Shown here: positions 41,739 to 50,723 of the stretch, in pieces | How the letters are laid out: every line of letters begins with the position of its first letter | Numbering within the stretch: position 1 is the first letter of the stretch | Assembly: GCA_000620205.1 (NCBI GenBank) | Contig: JHVP01000007.1 | Span: 124,001-188,000, forward strand | Reading direction: 5' to 3' | DNA length: 64,000 nt | From: Geodermatophilaceae bacterium URHA0031 | Lineage (GTDB): Bacteria > Actinomycetota > Actinomycetes > Mycobacteriales > Geodermatophilaceae | Notes under the pieces: model-generated | Databases searched by the model: none | The model's input: only the letters and a program-made list of their open reading frames with translations | Told to the model about the DNA's origin: nothing | Translations under genes and position numbers: made by a program

Positions 41739-42652
41739 TGGCCGTTGCCGCTCCCGTCGACGACGCCGACGTCCCGCGGTACTGGCGGGAGCTGGGGTTG
41801 CCCGGGCTGGTCGACGTGCACGTGCACTTCCTGCCCGAGCGGGTGCAGGCCAAGGTCTGGCAGTACTTCGCCGACGCCGAGGCCCACTACGGGGCACCGT
41901 GGCCGGTCACCTACGCGCTGCCGGTCGACGAGCGGCTCGCCGTCCTGGCCGATCTCGGGGTGCGCGCCTTCCCGACCCTGCCCTACCCGCACAAGGCGGG
42001 CATGGGGGCCTGGCTCAACGACCAGGCCGCGGCCTTCGCGAGGGCGCACCCGCAGGTGCTGCACTCCGCCACCTTCTACCCCGAGCCGGAGGCGCCGGTC
42101 TACGTCTCCGAGGCGCTGGACGCCGGCGCCCGGGTGTTCAAGGTGCACGTCCAGGTCGGCGACTTCGACCCGCGGGACGAGCTGCTGCTGCCGGTGTGGG
42201 CGCGGCTGGAGCAGACCGGGACGCCGGTGGTCATCCACTGCGGCTCGGGTCCGCTGCGCGGCGAGCACACCGGCCCGTCGCCGATGGCCGGCCTGCTCGA
42301 GCGGTTCCCGCGGCTGCAGCTGGTCATCGCCCACCTCGGGATGCCGGAGTACGGGGCGTTCCTCGAGCTGGCCGAGACCCACGAGCGGGTGCACCTGGAC
42401 ACCACCATGTTCGCCACCGACTTCACCGAGCGGCTGATGCCCTTCGACCGCGCGCTGCTGCCCCGGCTGGCCGCGCTGCGGGACAAGGTCGTGCTCGGCA
42501 GCGACTTCCCGGCCATCCCGTACCCCTACGCCCACCAGCTGGCTGCGCTGCACCGGCTGGAGCTGGGGGAGGACTGGCTGCGCGCCGTCCTGTGGGAGAA
42601 CGGTGCCCGCCTGTTCGGGATCACCGCCGAGCCGGCCGGCGGGCCGCGGTAG
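41738..42652 (+). CDS. Amidohydrolase-family protein (metal-dependent TIM barrel, decarboxylase-like)
   Basis: A 304-residue amidohydrolase_2-type protein. It has D-V-H-V-H-F near residue 27, Lys/His in F-K-V-H-V-Q-V-G, H-C-G-S-G, I-A-H-L-G-M-P and the catalytic Asp in L-G-S-D-F-P. Family members include ACMSD-type decarboxylases and lactone hydrolases. ATG 41738 overlaps the preceding TGA in TGATG, so the pair is translationally coupled and may act on related substrates. Confidence 0.85.
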   Translation: MAVAAPVDDADVPRYWRELGLPGLVDVHVHFLPERVQAKVWQYFADAEAHYGAPWPVTYALPVDERLAVLADLGVRAFPTLPYPHKAGMGAWLNDQAAAFARAHPQVLHSATFYPEPEAPVYVSEALDAGARVFKVHVQVGDFDPRDELLLPVWARLEQTGTPVVIHCGSGPLRGEHTGPSPMAGLLERFPRLQLVIAHLGMPEYGAFLELAETHERVHLDTTMFATDFTERLMPFDRALLPRLAALRDKVVLGSDFPAIPYPYAHQLAALHRLELGEDWLRAVLWENGARLFGITAEPAGGPR

Positions 42653-42670
42653 GCCGCCGACCGTCCCGGG

Positions 42671-42994
42671 TCAGCTGGTGCTGGCGGGGGTGTAGTCGGC
42701 CCCCAGCTGCGACGTCGCGTCCAGCTCTTCCGGGCTCATCAGCACGACGGTGCGCACGCGGGCGATGCCGGCGCCACTGATGGTCAGCGCCAGCGCGGCG
42801 GCGGCGCGCTGGTCGGGCAGCTCGAGGATCGCGTAGACGTCGTCCTCCCCGAGGGCGAAGTCGAAGCTCTCGAGCCGGCCGTCGACGCTGGCCGCAGCCT
42901 TCTCGATGGAGCTCCGCCGTGCGGAGCCGCCCGTCTGCATCAGCGCTCGGGCGCCCTCGGCTGTGTACTTGGCGATGAACAGGTAGCGAGGCAA
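42671..42994 (-). CDS. GYD-domain protein with a TTG start
   Basis: A 107-residue protein of the GYD family: Y-L-F-I-A-K-Y-T-A-E-G at the N-terminus, D-D-V-Y-A-I-L-E-L-P-D and L-T-I-S-G-A-G. The fold is a ferredoxin-like dimeric alpha-beta barrel; function unknown. TTG 42994 is the start because GAGGAGG precedes it at good distance and no ATG or GTG fits the family's N-terminus. Confidence 0.8.
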   Translation of the reverse strand: MPRYLFIAKYTAEGARALMQTGGSARRSSIEKAAASVDGRLESFDFALGEDDVYAILELPDQRAAAALALTISGAGIARVRTVVLMSPEELDATSQLGADYTPASTS

Positions 42995-43142
42995 GGTGGT
43001 CCTCCTCTGTGGTCCCCGTGCCGGGCCGATGCTGCTCCGCCGACGCGGTGCGGCAGGGGGTCCGGTCCTGCCCTCGGCCGGTGCCCGCGCGGCGGCCACC
43101 GCACGGCGGCGGCCGGTGACCACGGGGCGGATGTCGTTCGCC

Positions 43143-43148
43143 TACGGT
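43143..43148 (+). promoter_or_regulatory. -10 element of the dual-GNAT gene
   Basis: TACGGT ends seven bases before GTG 43156, with no Shine-Dalgarno sequence. The same hexamer serves the gene at 46563. Confidence 0.5.
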
Positions 43149-43155
43149 CGAGCCC

Positions 43156-44148
43156 GTGGAATCCACCCGGCTCGCCATCCCCGAGGGGCTGACCGCCCGC
43201 CCGATGCGCCCGGACGACATGGTCGCCGTCGTCGACCTGGAGGCCGCCGCGGAGGGCATGGACGACACCGGTCAGCTCGACAGCCCCGAGGACCTCACCG
43301 CCTGGTTCGTCAACGACCTGGTCGACCTGGAGCGCGACACCCGGGTGGTCGTCTCCGGCGACGAGCTGGTCGCCTGGGCCAGCGCGATCGCGCCGCCCAC
43401 CTTCCGGGACGCCTACGGCGTGCACCTGGAGGGCCGCGTCCACCCGGACTGGCGCGGGCGCGGCATCGGCCGCTCGCTGCTGGCCTGGCAGCTCGGGCGG
43501 GGCGAGGAGCTGCACGCCGAGCGGCACCCCGAGGCGCCGGCCCGGCTGACGGCCACGGTGTACACGACGATGCCCTCGCTGGAGGCGCTGGTCCGGCGGG
43601 CGGGGCTGCAGCCGGTCCGCTGGTTCTTCCACATGGACCGCCCGCTCACCGACCTGCCGCCGCACCGCCGTCCCGAGGGGGTGGAGCTGGTCCCGTTCAG
43701 CTGGGACCTGGACGACGAGGTCCGCCGCGCCCACAACGCCGCCTTCACCGAGCACTACGGCTCCAGCGAGCGGGACGTCGCCTCGTGGGAGGTCATGTTC
43801 ACCGGCCAGCCGTCGTTCCGCCCCGACCTGTCGGTGCTGGCCGTCTCCGACGGTGCGGTGGTGGGCTACGCGCTGTCCTACGTCTCCGAGGCGACCGCCG
43901 CGGCCACCGGGTCCCGGGAGAGCTACTTCGGCCAGATCGGCGTCGTCCCGGCGGCCCGGGGGCGCGGGTTGTCCAAGGCCGTGATCATCGAGGCGCTGCA
44001 CGCCGCGGCGGCCGGTGACTGCCAGACCGCCGGGCTCGAGGTGGACAGCGAGAACGTCACCGGGGCGCTGGGCCTGTACGAGAGCCTGGGCTTCCACACG
44101 CACCGCACCCAGGTCAGCTGGTCCCGGCACCTGGCGCCGCTGACCTGA
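43156..44148 (+). CDS. Tandem GNAT acetyltransferase (mycothiol synthase-like)
   Basis: A 330-residue protein with two GNAT folds. The first (about 12-170) has the acetyl-CoA loop V-H-P-D-W-R-G-R-G-I-G-R-S-L-L. The second (about 175-325) has G-V-V-P-A-A-R-G-R-G-L-S-K-A and L-E-V-D-S-E-N-V-T-G-A-L-G-L-Y-E-S-L-G-F. This two-domain plan is that of MshD and relatives, but many paralogues exist in actinobacteria, so an MshD assignment is not safe. Both CoA loops look intact. Confidence 0.82.
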   Translation: MESTRLAIPEGLTARPMRPDDMVAVVDLEAAAEGMDDTGQLDSPEDLTAWFVNDLVDLERDTRVVVSGDELVAWASAIAPPTFRDAYGVHLEGRVHPDWRGRGIGRSLLAWQLGRGEELHAERHPEAPARLTATVYTTMPSLEALVRRAGLQPVRWFFHMDRPLTDLPPHRRPEGVELVPFSWDLDDEVRRAHNAAFTEHYGSSERDVASWEVMFTGQPSFRPDLSVLAVSDGAVVGYALSYVSEATAAATGSRESYFGQIGVVPAARGRGLSKAVIIEALHAAAAGDCQTAGLEVDSENVTGALGLYESLGFHTHRTQVSWSRHLAPLT

Positions 44149-44150
44149 CG

Positions 44151-44186
44151 CCGGGAGGGCCATGTTGGCCAACATGGCCCTCCCGG
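44151..44186. terminator. 36-bp perfect palindrome between convergent genes
   Basis: Eighteen-base arms (CCGGGAGGGCCATGTTGG and complement) without spacer, placed three bases after the GNAT stop and 13 before the MFS stop. Probable bidirectional terminator, with the same TGGCCA centre as the one after prfB. Confidence 0.7.
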
Positions 44187-44199
44187 GTGACCCGGTCGG

Positions 44200-45702
44200 T
44201 CAGCCGGCCAGCGCGGGCTCGGCCGGCAGGTCGTCCTTCTTCGCCGAGATCAGCACCACGGCGATGACCAGCGCGGTGGTCAGGAACACCGCGGCCCACA
44301 CGAAGGCCACGTGGTACCCGTGCACGAAGGCCTCACCGGGAGCCTCGCCCGGGTTGTCGGCCAGGTGGCCGGTCACCGCGGAGGCGTAGAAGGTGCTCAG
44401 CAGGGCCAGGCCGAGCGAGCCGCCCACCTGCTGCGAGGTGTTCAGCACCGCTGAGGCGATGCCGGCGTCGTGCTCCGCCACGCCGACCAGCGCGGTGCTG
44501 GACGCCGGCACGAAGACCGCCGCCATGCCGAAGCTGATCGCGATCTCGGCCGGCAGCACGTCGGTGACGTAGGAGCTGGTCGCCTCGATCTGGGTCAGCC
44601 AGAGCATGCCCAGGACGGCCAGGCCGAGGCCCACGATGATCAGCGGACGCGGGCCGATCCGCGGGAGGAGCTGGGAGACGATCCCGGCGCCCAGGATGAT
44701 GCCGCCGCTGAAGGGCAGGAACGCGAACCCGGACTCCAGCGGGGTGTAGCCCAGGGTCTGCTGGAAGTAGAAGGTCAGGAACAGGAAGATCGCGAACAGC
44801 CCGGCACCGACCAGCAGGAACACCAGGTAGGAACCGCCGCGGTTGCGGTCGAGCACCACGCGCAGCGGCAGCAGCGGGTGGCTGGCCCGACGCTCGTAGA
44901 GCACGAAGGACACCAGCAGGACGGCGGCCGCGGCCAGCAGGGTCAGCGTGACCGGGTCGCGCCAGCCCACGCCCTCCTCGGCGGCCTTGCTGAACCCGTA
45001 CACCAGGCTGACCAGCCCGAGGGAGGACAGCAGCACGCCCGGGACGTCGTAGCGCCGGTCACCGGTCGCCCGGCTCTCGGTGATCAGGGCGACGGCGAAG
45101 CCCGCGGTCACGATGGCGATCGGCACGTTGATGCCCAGCGTCCACCGCCACGAGGCGTACTCGGTGAGCACCCCGCCGAGGATCAGCCCGATGGCGGCGC
45201 CACCGCCGGAGATGGCCCCGAAGACGGCGAAGGCGCGGGCCCGCTCCTTGGCGTCGGTGAAGGTGACCGCCAGCAGCGACAGCGCGGCGGGCGCCAGCAG
45301 TGCAGCGAAGGCACCCTGCAGGGCGCGGGCCCCGAACAGCATCTCCTGGTTGACGGCGATGCCGCCGAGCGCGGACGCACCGGCGAAGCCGGCCAGGCCG
45401 ATGAGGAAGGTCCGCTTGCGGCCGATGAAGTCGGCGATCCGGCCGCCGAGCAGCAGCAGCCCGCCGAAGGCGAGGGTGTAGGCGGTGACGACCCACTGGA
45501 TGTTCGCCGCGCTGATGCCGAGGTCGATCCCGGCGTCGGGGAGGGCGATGTTCACGACCGAGACGTCCAGCACGATCATCAGCTGGGCGATCGCGATGAC
45601 CGCCAGCGCCAGCCAGCGGCGGGGGTCGGGACCGGTGTCGAGGGCCGGGGTGGCGTCGGACGACGTCGTCCCCGGTGGGGTGGTGAGGCTGTCTGCGGGC
45701 AT
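44200..45702 (-). CDS. MFS drug-efflux transporter, DHA2 (EmrB/QacA) type
   Basis: A 500-residue transporter with 14 predicted helices. It has D-V-S-V-V-N-I-A-L-P near the first helix, the motif A loop G-G-R-I-A-D-F-I-G-R-K-R and A-L-Q-G-A-F-A-A-L-L-A-P in helix 4 (motif C region), as in QacA/EmrB exporters. The last residues are charged (K-K-D-D). It lies downstream of a TetR regulator on the same strand with 138 bases between, a common drug-responsive pair. The start ATG follows GGAAGGA. Confidence 0.92.
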   Translation of the reverse strand: MPADSLTTPPGTTSSDATPALDTGPDPRRWLALAVIAIAQLMIVLDVSVVNIALPDAGIDLGISAANIQWVVTAYTLAFGGLLLLGGRIADFIGRKRTFLIGLAGFAGASALGGIAVNQEMLFGARALQGAFAALLAPAALSLLAVTFTDAKERARAFAVFGAISGGGAAIGLILGGVLTEYASWRWTLGINVPIAIVTAGFAVALITESRATGDRRYDVPGVLLSSLGLVSLVYGFSKAAEEGVGWRDPVTLTLLAAAAVLLVSFVLYERRASHPLLPLRVVLDRNRGGSYLVFLLVGAGLFAIFLFLTFYFQQTLGYTPLESGFAFLPFSGGIILGAGIVSQLLPRIGPRPLIIVGLGLAVLGMLWLTQIEATSSYVTDVLPAEIAISFGMAAVFVPASSTALVGVAEHDAGIASAVLNTSQQVGGSLGLALLSTFYASAVTGHLADNPGEAPGEAFVHGYHVAFVWAAVFLTTALVIAVVLISAKKDDLPAEPALAG

Positions 45703-45840
45703 GGCAGAGCTGTCCTTCCTGCGCGCAGCGCAGTGGAGAGGGGTGAGGGCGTACGGGCGCGGACGACCGGCGGCACTGCGCGGTCATCGGGCGGAGGAGC
45801 GGGAGGCCGGCGGATCAGCGCCGGTCGTGGGTGGTGCGGG

Positions 45841-46470
45841 TCAGCCCACGGGCTGTGCGAGTCCTGCGCCGGCCCAGCGCAGGCAGTCGCGCACGTTCTC
45901 CAGGAGCTGGTCGAAGGTGTCGTGCGGGTCCCAGGCCTCGATCGCGGTGGTGAACGCGGCCATGGCGGTGTTGAGGACCAGGGTCGTCCTCAGGTCGTCG
46001 CCGTCGGGCTGACGGCGGGCGATCCACGCCCTCAGGTCGGGGGCGAAGCTGTCACAGGTGCCCCGGGCCGTGTGGATCAGCCCCGGACACTGCTCGAGCA
46101 CCCGCTTCTGCACGGGCAGCCACTCGGGCAGCAGCCTCGCCATGTCGACGAACAGGTCGGTCAGCGCCTCCCACAGCGGCTTGTCGTCCTCGACCTCGAG
46201 GAGGGCTCGCCACTGGGCGAGCTCCTGCGGGTCGAACTCGAAGGCGACGGCTTCCTTGCTGGGGAAGTAGCTGAAGAAGGTGGTTCGGGAGACACCGGCC
46301 TCGGCGGCGATGTCCTCGACACTGACGGCGTCGAAGCCGCGCTCGCTGATCAGGCGCAGCGCGGTGGAGCGGATGGTGCGCCAGGCCTCGAGCTTCTTGC
46401 GCTCTCGGAGCCCCATGACGGCGTTGACCGGGCAGCGCGGACTGCTCGCTGCCTTCATCGACTTCCCCAT
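45841..46470 (-). CDS. TetR-family transcriptional regulator of the MFS exporter
   Basis: A 209-residue protein: HTH at about residues 35-78 ([20 protein letters not shown] and [14 protein letters not shown]), then a helical ligand domain with [10 protein letters not shown]. Starts at GTG 46473, ATG 46470 and ATG 46416 are possible. TACGGT on the minus strand ends six bases before GTG 46473, which would fit a leaderless message. Direct repeats in front of the gene are candidate operators. Confidence 0.85.
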   Translation of the reverse strand: MGKSMKAASSPRCPVNAVMGLRERKKLEAWRTIRSTALRLISERGFDAVSVEDIAAEAGVSRTTFFSYFPSKEAVAFEFDPQELAQWRALLEVEDDKPLWEALTDLFVDMARLLPEWLPVQKRVLEQCPGLIHTARGTCDSFAPDLRAWIARRQPDGDDLRTTLVLNTAMAAFTTAIEAWDPHDTFDQLLENVRDCLRWAGAGLAQPVG

Positions 46471-46506
46471 CACGTGATCACCGTAGACCGAAACCTGAAC
46501 TGAGTA

Positions 46507-46531
46507 CAAGTTCTTACTGCGTCAAGTTCTT
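46507..46531. promoter_or_regulatory. Direct repeats in the TetR / SCO6745-like intergenic region
   Basis: CAAGTTCTT occurs twice, at 46507-46515 and 46523-46531 (16-bp period). TTGTAC at 46509-46504 on the minus strand is a plausible -35 for the TetR gene. Candidate binding site for the TetR protein. Confidence 0.4.
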
Positions 46532-46550
46532 GCACCGTTCACTCCCCGGC

Positions 46551-46556
46551 TACGGT
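46551..46556 (+). promoter_or_regulatory. -10 element of the SCO6745-like gene
   Basis: TACGGT ends six bases before ATG 46563; probable leaderless transcript. Confidence 0.5.
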
Positions 46557-46562
46557 CTGCCC

Positions 46563-47432
46563 ATGGTCAGTGTCGATCAGCCCACTCCTGCCCTCCGGAC
46601 CGTGGCTCGAACCCATCGGCGGCTGGAGCCGCTGCACTCCCACGTGTACTTCGCCCCGGAGACCGACGAGCACCTCACGGCCCTCGGCATCCGGCCCGGC
46701 CGGATGGTCTACTTCGCCGGCCGTGCGGCGGCGATGGGCGCGGTCGGCCCGGGCGTGGTGACGGCGACGTTCGGCAACTTCGCGCCGGCCATCGTGGCCC
46801 GGCACATCCCGCGGGCCTGGACCCTGGCGACCCCCGAGCAGGTCCTCGCCGCCCGGTCGGCGGCGGCACGCGCGTCGCTCACCCGGCTGCTCGCCGACCC
46901 GCCGGCCGAGGACGTCGCCGAGCTCGCCGGGCTGCTGCGTGCGGCGTGCACCGTGCTGACCCCCGAGGGTCGGCCGCTCTACGCCGGGCACGCCGACCAG
47001 CCGTGGCCGGAGGACCCGCTGCTGCAGGTGTGGCACGGGGTCACCCTGCTCCGCGAGCACCGCGGCGACGGCCACGTGCTGAGCCTGGTGCGGCACGGGC
47101 TCAGCGGGCTGGAGGCGCTGGTCACCCACACGCTCACCGGCCGCGGCTTCACCGAGGAGGCGGCGCAGGCCACCCGTGGCTGGTCGGCCGAGGAGTGGGC
47201 TGCGGCGGTCGCCGGGCTGACCGACCGCGGCCTGGTCGCCGACGGGGCACTCACCGCGGACGGCGTCGCCCTGCGCGCGGCGGTCGAGCAGGAGACCGAC
47301 GAGCTGTCCGCCGCGCCCTTCGTGCACCTGGGGGCCGAGCGCACCGAGCGGGTGGCCGACCTCGGGGGCCGGCTCTCCGCGCGGCTGGTCGCCAACGGTG
47401 CCTACCCGGCCGGGGTCTTCGCCGCCCGCTGA
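46563..47432 (+). CDS. SCO6745-family protein
   Basis: A 289-residue soluble, mostly helical protein. It starts with L-E-P-L-H-S-H-V-Y-F-A-P-E-T-D-E and contains F-A-G-R-A-A-A-M-G, F-G-N-F-A-P-A-I-V, Q-V-W-H-G-V-T-L-L-R-E-H-R-G-D-G-H and a C-terminal winged-helix-like part (G-W-S-A-E-E-W). This pattern is that of the actinobacterial SCO6745 family, whose function is unknown. It is divergent from the TetR regulator and may share its control. Confidence 0.75.
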   Translation: MVSVDQPTPALRTVARTHRRLEPLHSHVYFAPETDEHLTALGIRPGRMVYFAGRAAAMGAVGPGVVTATFGNFAPAIVARHIPRAWTLATPEQVLAARSAAARASLTRLLADPPAEDVAELAGLLRAACTVLTPEGRPLYAGHADQPWPEDPLLQVWHGVTLLREHRGDGHVLSLVRHGLSGLEALVTHTLTGRGFTEEAAQATRGWSAEEWAAAVAGLTDRGLVADGALTADGVALRAAVEQETDELSAAPFVHLGAERTERVADLGGRLSARLVANGAYPAGVFAAR

Positions 47433-47772
47433 CCGCGATGACCCCGGCCGGCCGGACCGGACCCCCGGCACGGCACGTCCCTCCTCGTCGGCGGACGTCG
47501 CCCCGGGACGACGGCACCGGGGTCCTGCCCCGGTCGGGTGGTCGAGGTGCCCCGTCCGTCACCGGCGTGTCACGATGGTCGACGGCCCCGCGGCGCTCCG
47601 CCGGGCATCCAGGGACGTCGGGAGGTGACCGGGCAGATGCGTGCCGAGCCCCCCAGTCACAGTCCCGAGGTCCCCTCCTGCTGACGCGCCCGGTCGACAC
47701 CTGACCCGCGGCGGTGCGGCGTGCGGGGACCGCTTCCGGCGTCCCCGTCCCCGCGTCCTCCGGGAGTCCGTC
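47433..47772. other. Gap without a supported gene
   Basis: About 340 bases between the SCO6745-like gene and corA. Open frames here lack starts with ribosome-binding sites. No Mg-riboswitch-like structure could be recognised; a corA leader of unknown length lies inside. Confidence 0.35.
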
Positions 47773-48924
47773 GTGTCCGACCGTCGTCGCAGCACCCCCC
47801 GCGCCGCCCTCTCCACCCTCACCCGCCGCCCCCGTCCGGCCACCGCCGTCTCGCGGCTGCCCGACCGGACGGCGCAGCACCCGACCCCGGTCGACCGCCC
47901 CGCGCGGATGGTCGACAACGCCGTCTACGCCGGCGGCCGCCGGATCGCCACCCCCGGCTCACCCGCCGAGAGCCACGAGTGGCTGACCGAGGGCTACGAG
48001 GACCGGATGGTGTGGCTGGGCCTCTACCGCCCGGACCCCGCTGCCCTCGGTGAGCTGGCCGAGCAGTACGACCTGCCCGAGCTGGCGGTCGAGGACGCGA
48101 TCAAGGCCCACCAACGGCCGAAGTTCGAGCGCTACGGCGACACGCTCTTCGTCGTCCTCAAGGCCGCCCGGTACCTGGACGCCGCCGAGGAGGTCGACTT
48201 CGGCGAGCTGCACCTGTTCCTCGGCCGGGACTTCGTGATCACCGTCCGGCACAGCGAGTCGCCCGACCTCTCCCGGGTGCGCCGCCGGCTGGAGAGCGAC
48301 CCGGAGCTGCTGGCGCGGGGCAGCGAGGCGGTCCTCTACGCGATCCTGGACGCCGTCGTCGACGGGTACGCACCGGTCGTCGCGGGCCTGGAGAACGACA
48401 TCGACGAGATCGAGGTCGAGGTCTTCCGCGGTGACCCGCAGGTGTCCCGGCGCATCTACGAGCTGTCCCAGGAGGTCGTGGACTTCCAGCGGGCCGCCCA
48501 GCCGCTGACCGGCATCCTGGCGGCGATCACCGCCGGGTTCGAGAAGTACGGCGTCGACGAGGAGCTGCGCAGCTACCTGCGGGACGTCGCCGACCACGTG
48601 ACATCGGTGACCGAGCGGGTGGAGGGCTTCCGGCTGCAGCTGCGGGACATCCTCACCGTCAACGCCACCCTGGTGGCGCAGCGGCAGAACGAGGAGATCC
48701 GGGAGCTCACCGAGACCTCGCTCGCGCAGGGCGAGGAGGTCAAGAAGATCTCCGCCTGGGCCGCCATCCTCTTCGCCCCGACCCTGGTCGGCACCGTCTA
48801 CGGGATGAACTTCACGCACATGCCCGAGCTCGACTGGCGGCTGGGCTACCCGCTCGCGCTGGTGCTGATGCTGATGGTCAGCGTCGTGCTGTACCTGGTG
48901 TTCAAGCGCCGCGACTGGATCTGA
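47773..48924 (+). CDS. corA: CorA-family magnesium/cobalt transporter
   Basis: A 383-residue protein. A basic, Pro-rich N-terminal tail of about 45 residues precedes the cytoplasmic funnel domain, with long helices at about 190-310. The two C-terminal membrane helices include the selectivity motif Y-G-M-N-F between them and a terminal K-R-R-D-W. GTG 47773 is chosen for the GGGAG upstream. An internal ATG at about residue 46 (M-V-D-N-A-V-Y) would give a 338-residue protein without the tail. Confidence 0.9.
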   Translation: MSDRRRSTPRAALSTLTRRPRPATAVSRLPDRTAQHPTPVDRPARMVDNAVYAGGRRIATPGSPAESHEWLTEGYEDRMVWLGLYRPDPAALGELAEQYDLPELAVEDAIKAHQRPKFERYGDTLFVVLKAARYLDAAEEVDFGELHLFLGRDFVITVRHSESPDLSRVRRRLESDPELLARGSEAVLYAILDAVVDGYAPVVAGLENDIDEIEVEVFRGDPQVSRRIYELSQEVVDFQRAAQPLTGILAAITAGFEKYGVDEELRSYLRDVADHVTSVTERVEGFRLQLRDILTVNATLVAQRQNEEIRELTETSLAQGEEVKKISAWAAILFAPTLVGTVYGMNFTHMPELDWRLGYPLALVLMLMVSVVLYLVFKRRDWI

Positions 48925-49055
48925 GGACGCCGGTGTGCGTGGCGGACGAGCCAGGACCGGGTGCTCCGACGGTGGCCGTCCCGGGGATCCCAGGGGCGCG
49001 GGGCAGTTCCGGAACGGTCGCGACGGCATGCGGGCGCCCGTAGCATCCCACGGTC

Positions 49056-50192
49056 ATGGCCGGAAGATGGTTGACAGGGGAAACGACGGTCTCCGTCGAG
49101 GTCGTCACCGGCACCACCCGTCTGCGGCAGCTGGGTGACGCGTGGCGTGACCTGTGGGGACGCTGCGCCGACGCAGGTCTGTACCAGACGTTCGAGTACT
49201 GCCGGGACGCCTGGGAACTCGTCCAGCGACCGCAGGGCTGCTCCCTCGTCTGCCTGGCCGGCTGGCAGGGCGATCAGCTGGTCGCTGTCTGGCCCTTCGT
49301 CACCGTCCGCCACCGCGCCTGGACGTGGGCCGAGCAACTGGGCGCCAGCGGCGCTGAGCTGCACGACCTCCTGGTCGACGACGCGCTCGACCGTGAGACG
49401 TGGGTGCGCCAGGCCTGGGACGTGCTCACCGGGCAGTCCGGAGCAGACGTGGTGCGGTTGTCCTTCTCCGACGACCGTCCTGGGGCCCGGGCCCTTCGCT
49501 CGCTCCCCGGCCGCGTGTCCGAGTTCGAGGCGGCGGTCTCGGTGCGCGTCGCGCTGCGCGAGCAAGCCGACTGGGACGGGTACTACCGGTCGCTGAGCGC
49601 GAGCCACCGGAAGGACCTCGCCAAGTCGGCTCGCCGACTCGCCGAGCTGGGCGCGGTCGAGTTCGAGGTGGTCGAGGCCGGCGATCCCCGGATACCCGCG
49701 CTCGTCGAGTGGACGCTGGCGCAGAAGCGGGAGTGGGCTGAGCACACCGGCAAGAAGGGCGAGTGGCTGTACTCCGACCGGTACCGGCAGTTCCTCGTGG
49801 ACCAGCTGAACGAGCCCGGGCACACGGCGACCAACGTCCTGATGGTCGTACGGCTCGAGGGGCGGCCGCTGGCCACGCAGATCGGCGCCATCGGGAAGGA
49901 CTGCTTCGAGGCGGTCATCGCGGGCTTCGACGCCGCGCACAGGAGGCACTCCCCGGGAGCGAGGATGCAGGAGGCCGTGGTCAGGTGGGCGTGGGAGCAA
50001 CGGCTGGACTGCGACCTCGGAGGTGGGGCGGAGCCGTACAAGACCATGTGGAGCCGCAACCAGGTGGTCGCCAGGACCAACGGCGAGCTGGCCGTGTCGC
50101 GGTGGGGTGCGGTCGCCCTCGTCGCTCGACGACGTGTGCGCCGGTCACGGGCTCGACGGGCGGAGCTGACCGCTCGCTCCTCGGCCGGCTGA
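49056..50192 (+). CDS. CelD/FemAB-like GNAT acyltransferase
   Basis: A 378-residue protein of the Acetyltransf_6 (BioF2/CelD-like) group. The N-terminal half includes L-Y-Q-T-F-E-Y-C-R-D-A-W and V-W-P-F-V-T-V-R-H. The second half has S-A-S-H-R-K-D-L-A-K-S-A-R-R and A-H-R-R-H-S-P-G-A-R-M-Q-E-A-V. Such enzymes modify exopolysaccharide or cell-wall precursors. ATG 49056 lies nine bases after TAGCAT. GC is slightly lower than in neighbours. It is the last gene before the tmRNA. Confidence 0.72.
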   Translation: MAGRWLTGETTVSVEVVTGTTRLRQLGDAWRDLWGRCADAGLYQTFEYCRDAWELVQRPQGCSLVCLAGWQGDQLVAVWPFVTVRHRAWTWAEQLGASGAELHDLLVDDALDRETWVRQAWDVLTGQSGADVVRLSFSDDRPGARALRSLPGRVSEFEAAVSVRVALREQADWDGYYRSLSASHRKDLAKSARRLAELGAVEFEVVEAGDPRIPALVEWTLAQKREWAEHTGKKGEWLYSDRYRQFLVDQLNEPGHTATNVLMVVRLEGRPLATQIGAIGKDCFEAVIAGFDAAHRRHSPGARMQEAVVRWAWEQRLDCDLGGGAEPYKTMWSRNQVVARTNGELAVSRWGAVALVARRRVRRSRARRAELTARSSAG

Positions 50193-50267
50193 CCGCCCAG
50201 CCGGCACGTGCTCCGGTGGAACATCCCGGTGGCGCGTGCCGTTAAGCTGGGTGCACAACTACACAGG

Positions 50268-50639
50268 GGGGCGATTGGTCTCGACTGCGGTCGGGTGACC
50301 AGGGGAAGCGAGCCGAGGAAGGCAACGATGAGCTCGTTAACCACGCGTTGCAAAAAACACAAGCGCCGACTCCAGTCAGCGCGACTTCGCTCTCGCTGCC
50401 TAACAGCAGCTAGGCGAGTCTGTCAGCCCGGGTTCGTCATCGGCCCGGATCCTGGCATCAGCTAGATGACTCACTGCACGCACCGGTCGCGGGTGCGTGC
50501 GGGACACCAAACAGCGACTGGGCCCGTCACACCGACTCGTTCGTGGGATCGGTGGGGTCGAGCAGAGACAGAGCGGACTGCGCTCGGAGAAGCCCTGGTG
50601 ATGCGTCGCAGGACGCGGGTTCGATTCCCGCCGCCTCCA
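50268..50639 (+). ncRNA. ssrA: Transfer-messenger RNA (tmRNA)
   Basis: The 5' end GGGGGCG (50268-50274) pairs with CGCCTCC (50632-50638, one G-U) to form the tRNA-like acceptor stem, followed by discriminator A 50639. The T arm has GCGGG-TTCGATT-CCCGC. The resume codon and tag ORF are at 50350-50403. The pseudoknot regions after the tag (GACACCAAACAGCGACTGGG and others) match actinobacterial tmRNA as remembered from Mycobacterium. CCA is not encoded: the genome reads CCC after the discriminator. TAAGCT at 50244-50249 is a possible -10. A strong terminator follows at 50679. It acts with SmpB (40331-40807). Confidence 0.95.
50350..50403 (+). CDS. tmRNA proteolysis-tag reading frame
   Basis: GCA resume codon, then AKNTSADSSQRDFALAA and TAA. 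The S/H-Q-R-D-x-A-L-A-A ending is the actinobacterial form that directs tagged proteins to ClpXP. Confidence 0.92.
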   Translation, partial: AKNTSADSSQRDFALAA

Positions 50640-50678
50640 CCCCCCGGGTCCTGGCGAGATGCCAGGCCCACTGTCGGC

Positions 50679-50723
50679 GAAGAGCCCGTTGCCACCGCGG
50701 AGAGCGGTGGCAACGGGCTCTTC
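50679..50723 (+). terminator. Very strong terminator hairpin after ssrA
   Basis: A perfect 20-bp stem (GAAGAGCCCGTTGCCACCGC and complement) with loop GGAGA, starting 40 bases after the tmRNA. Confidence 0.85.
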
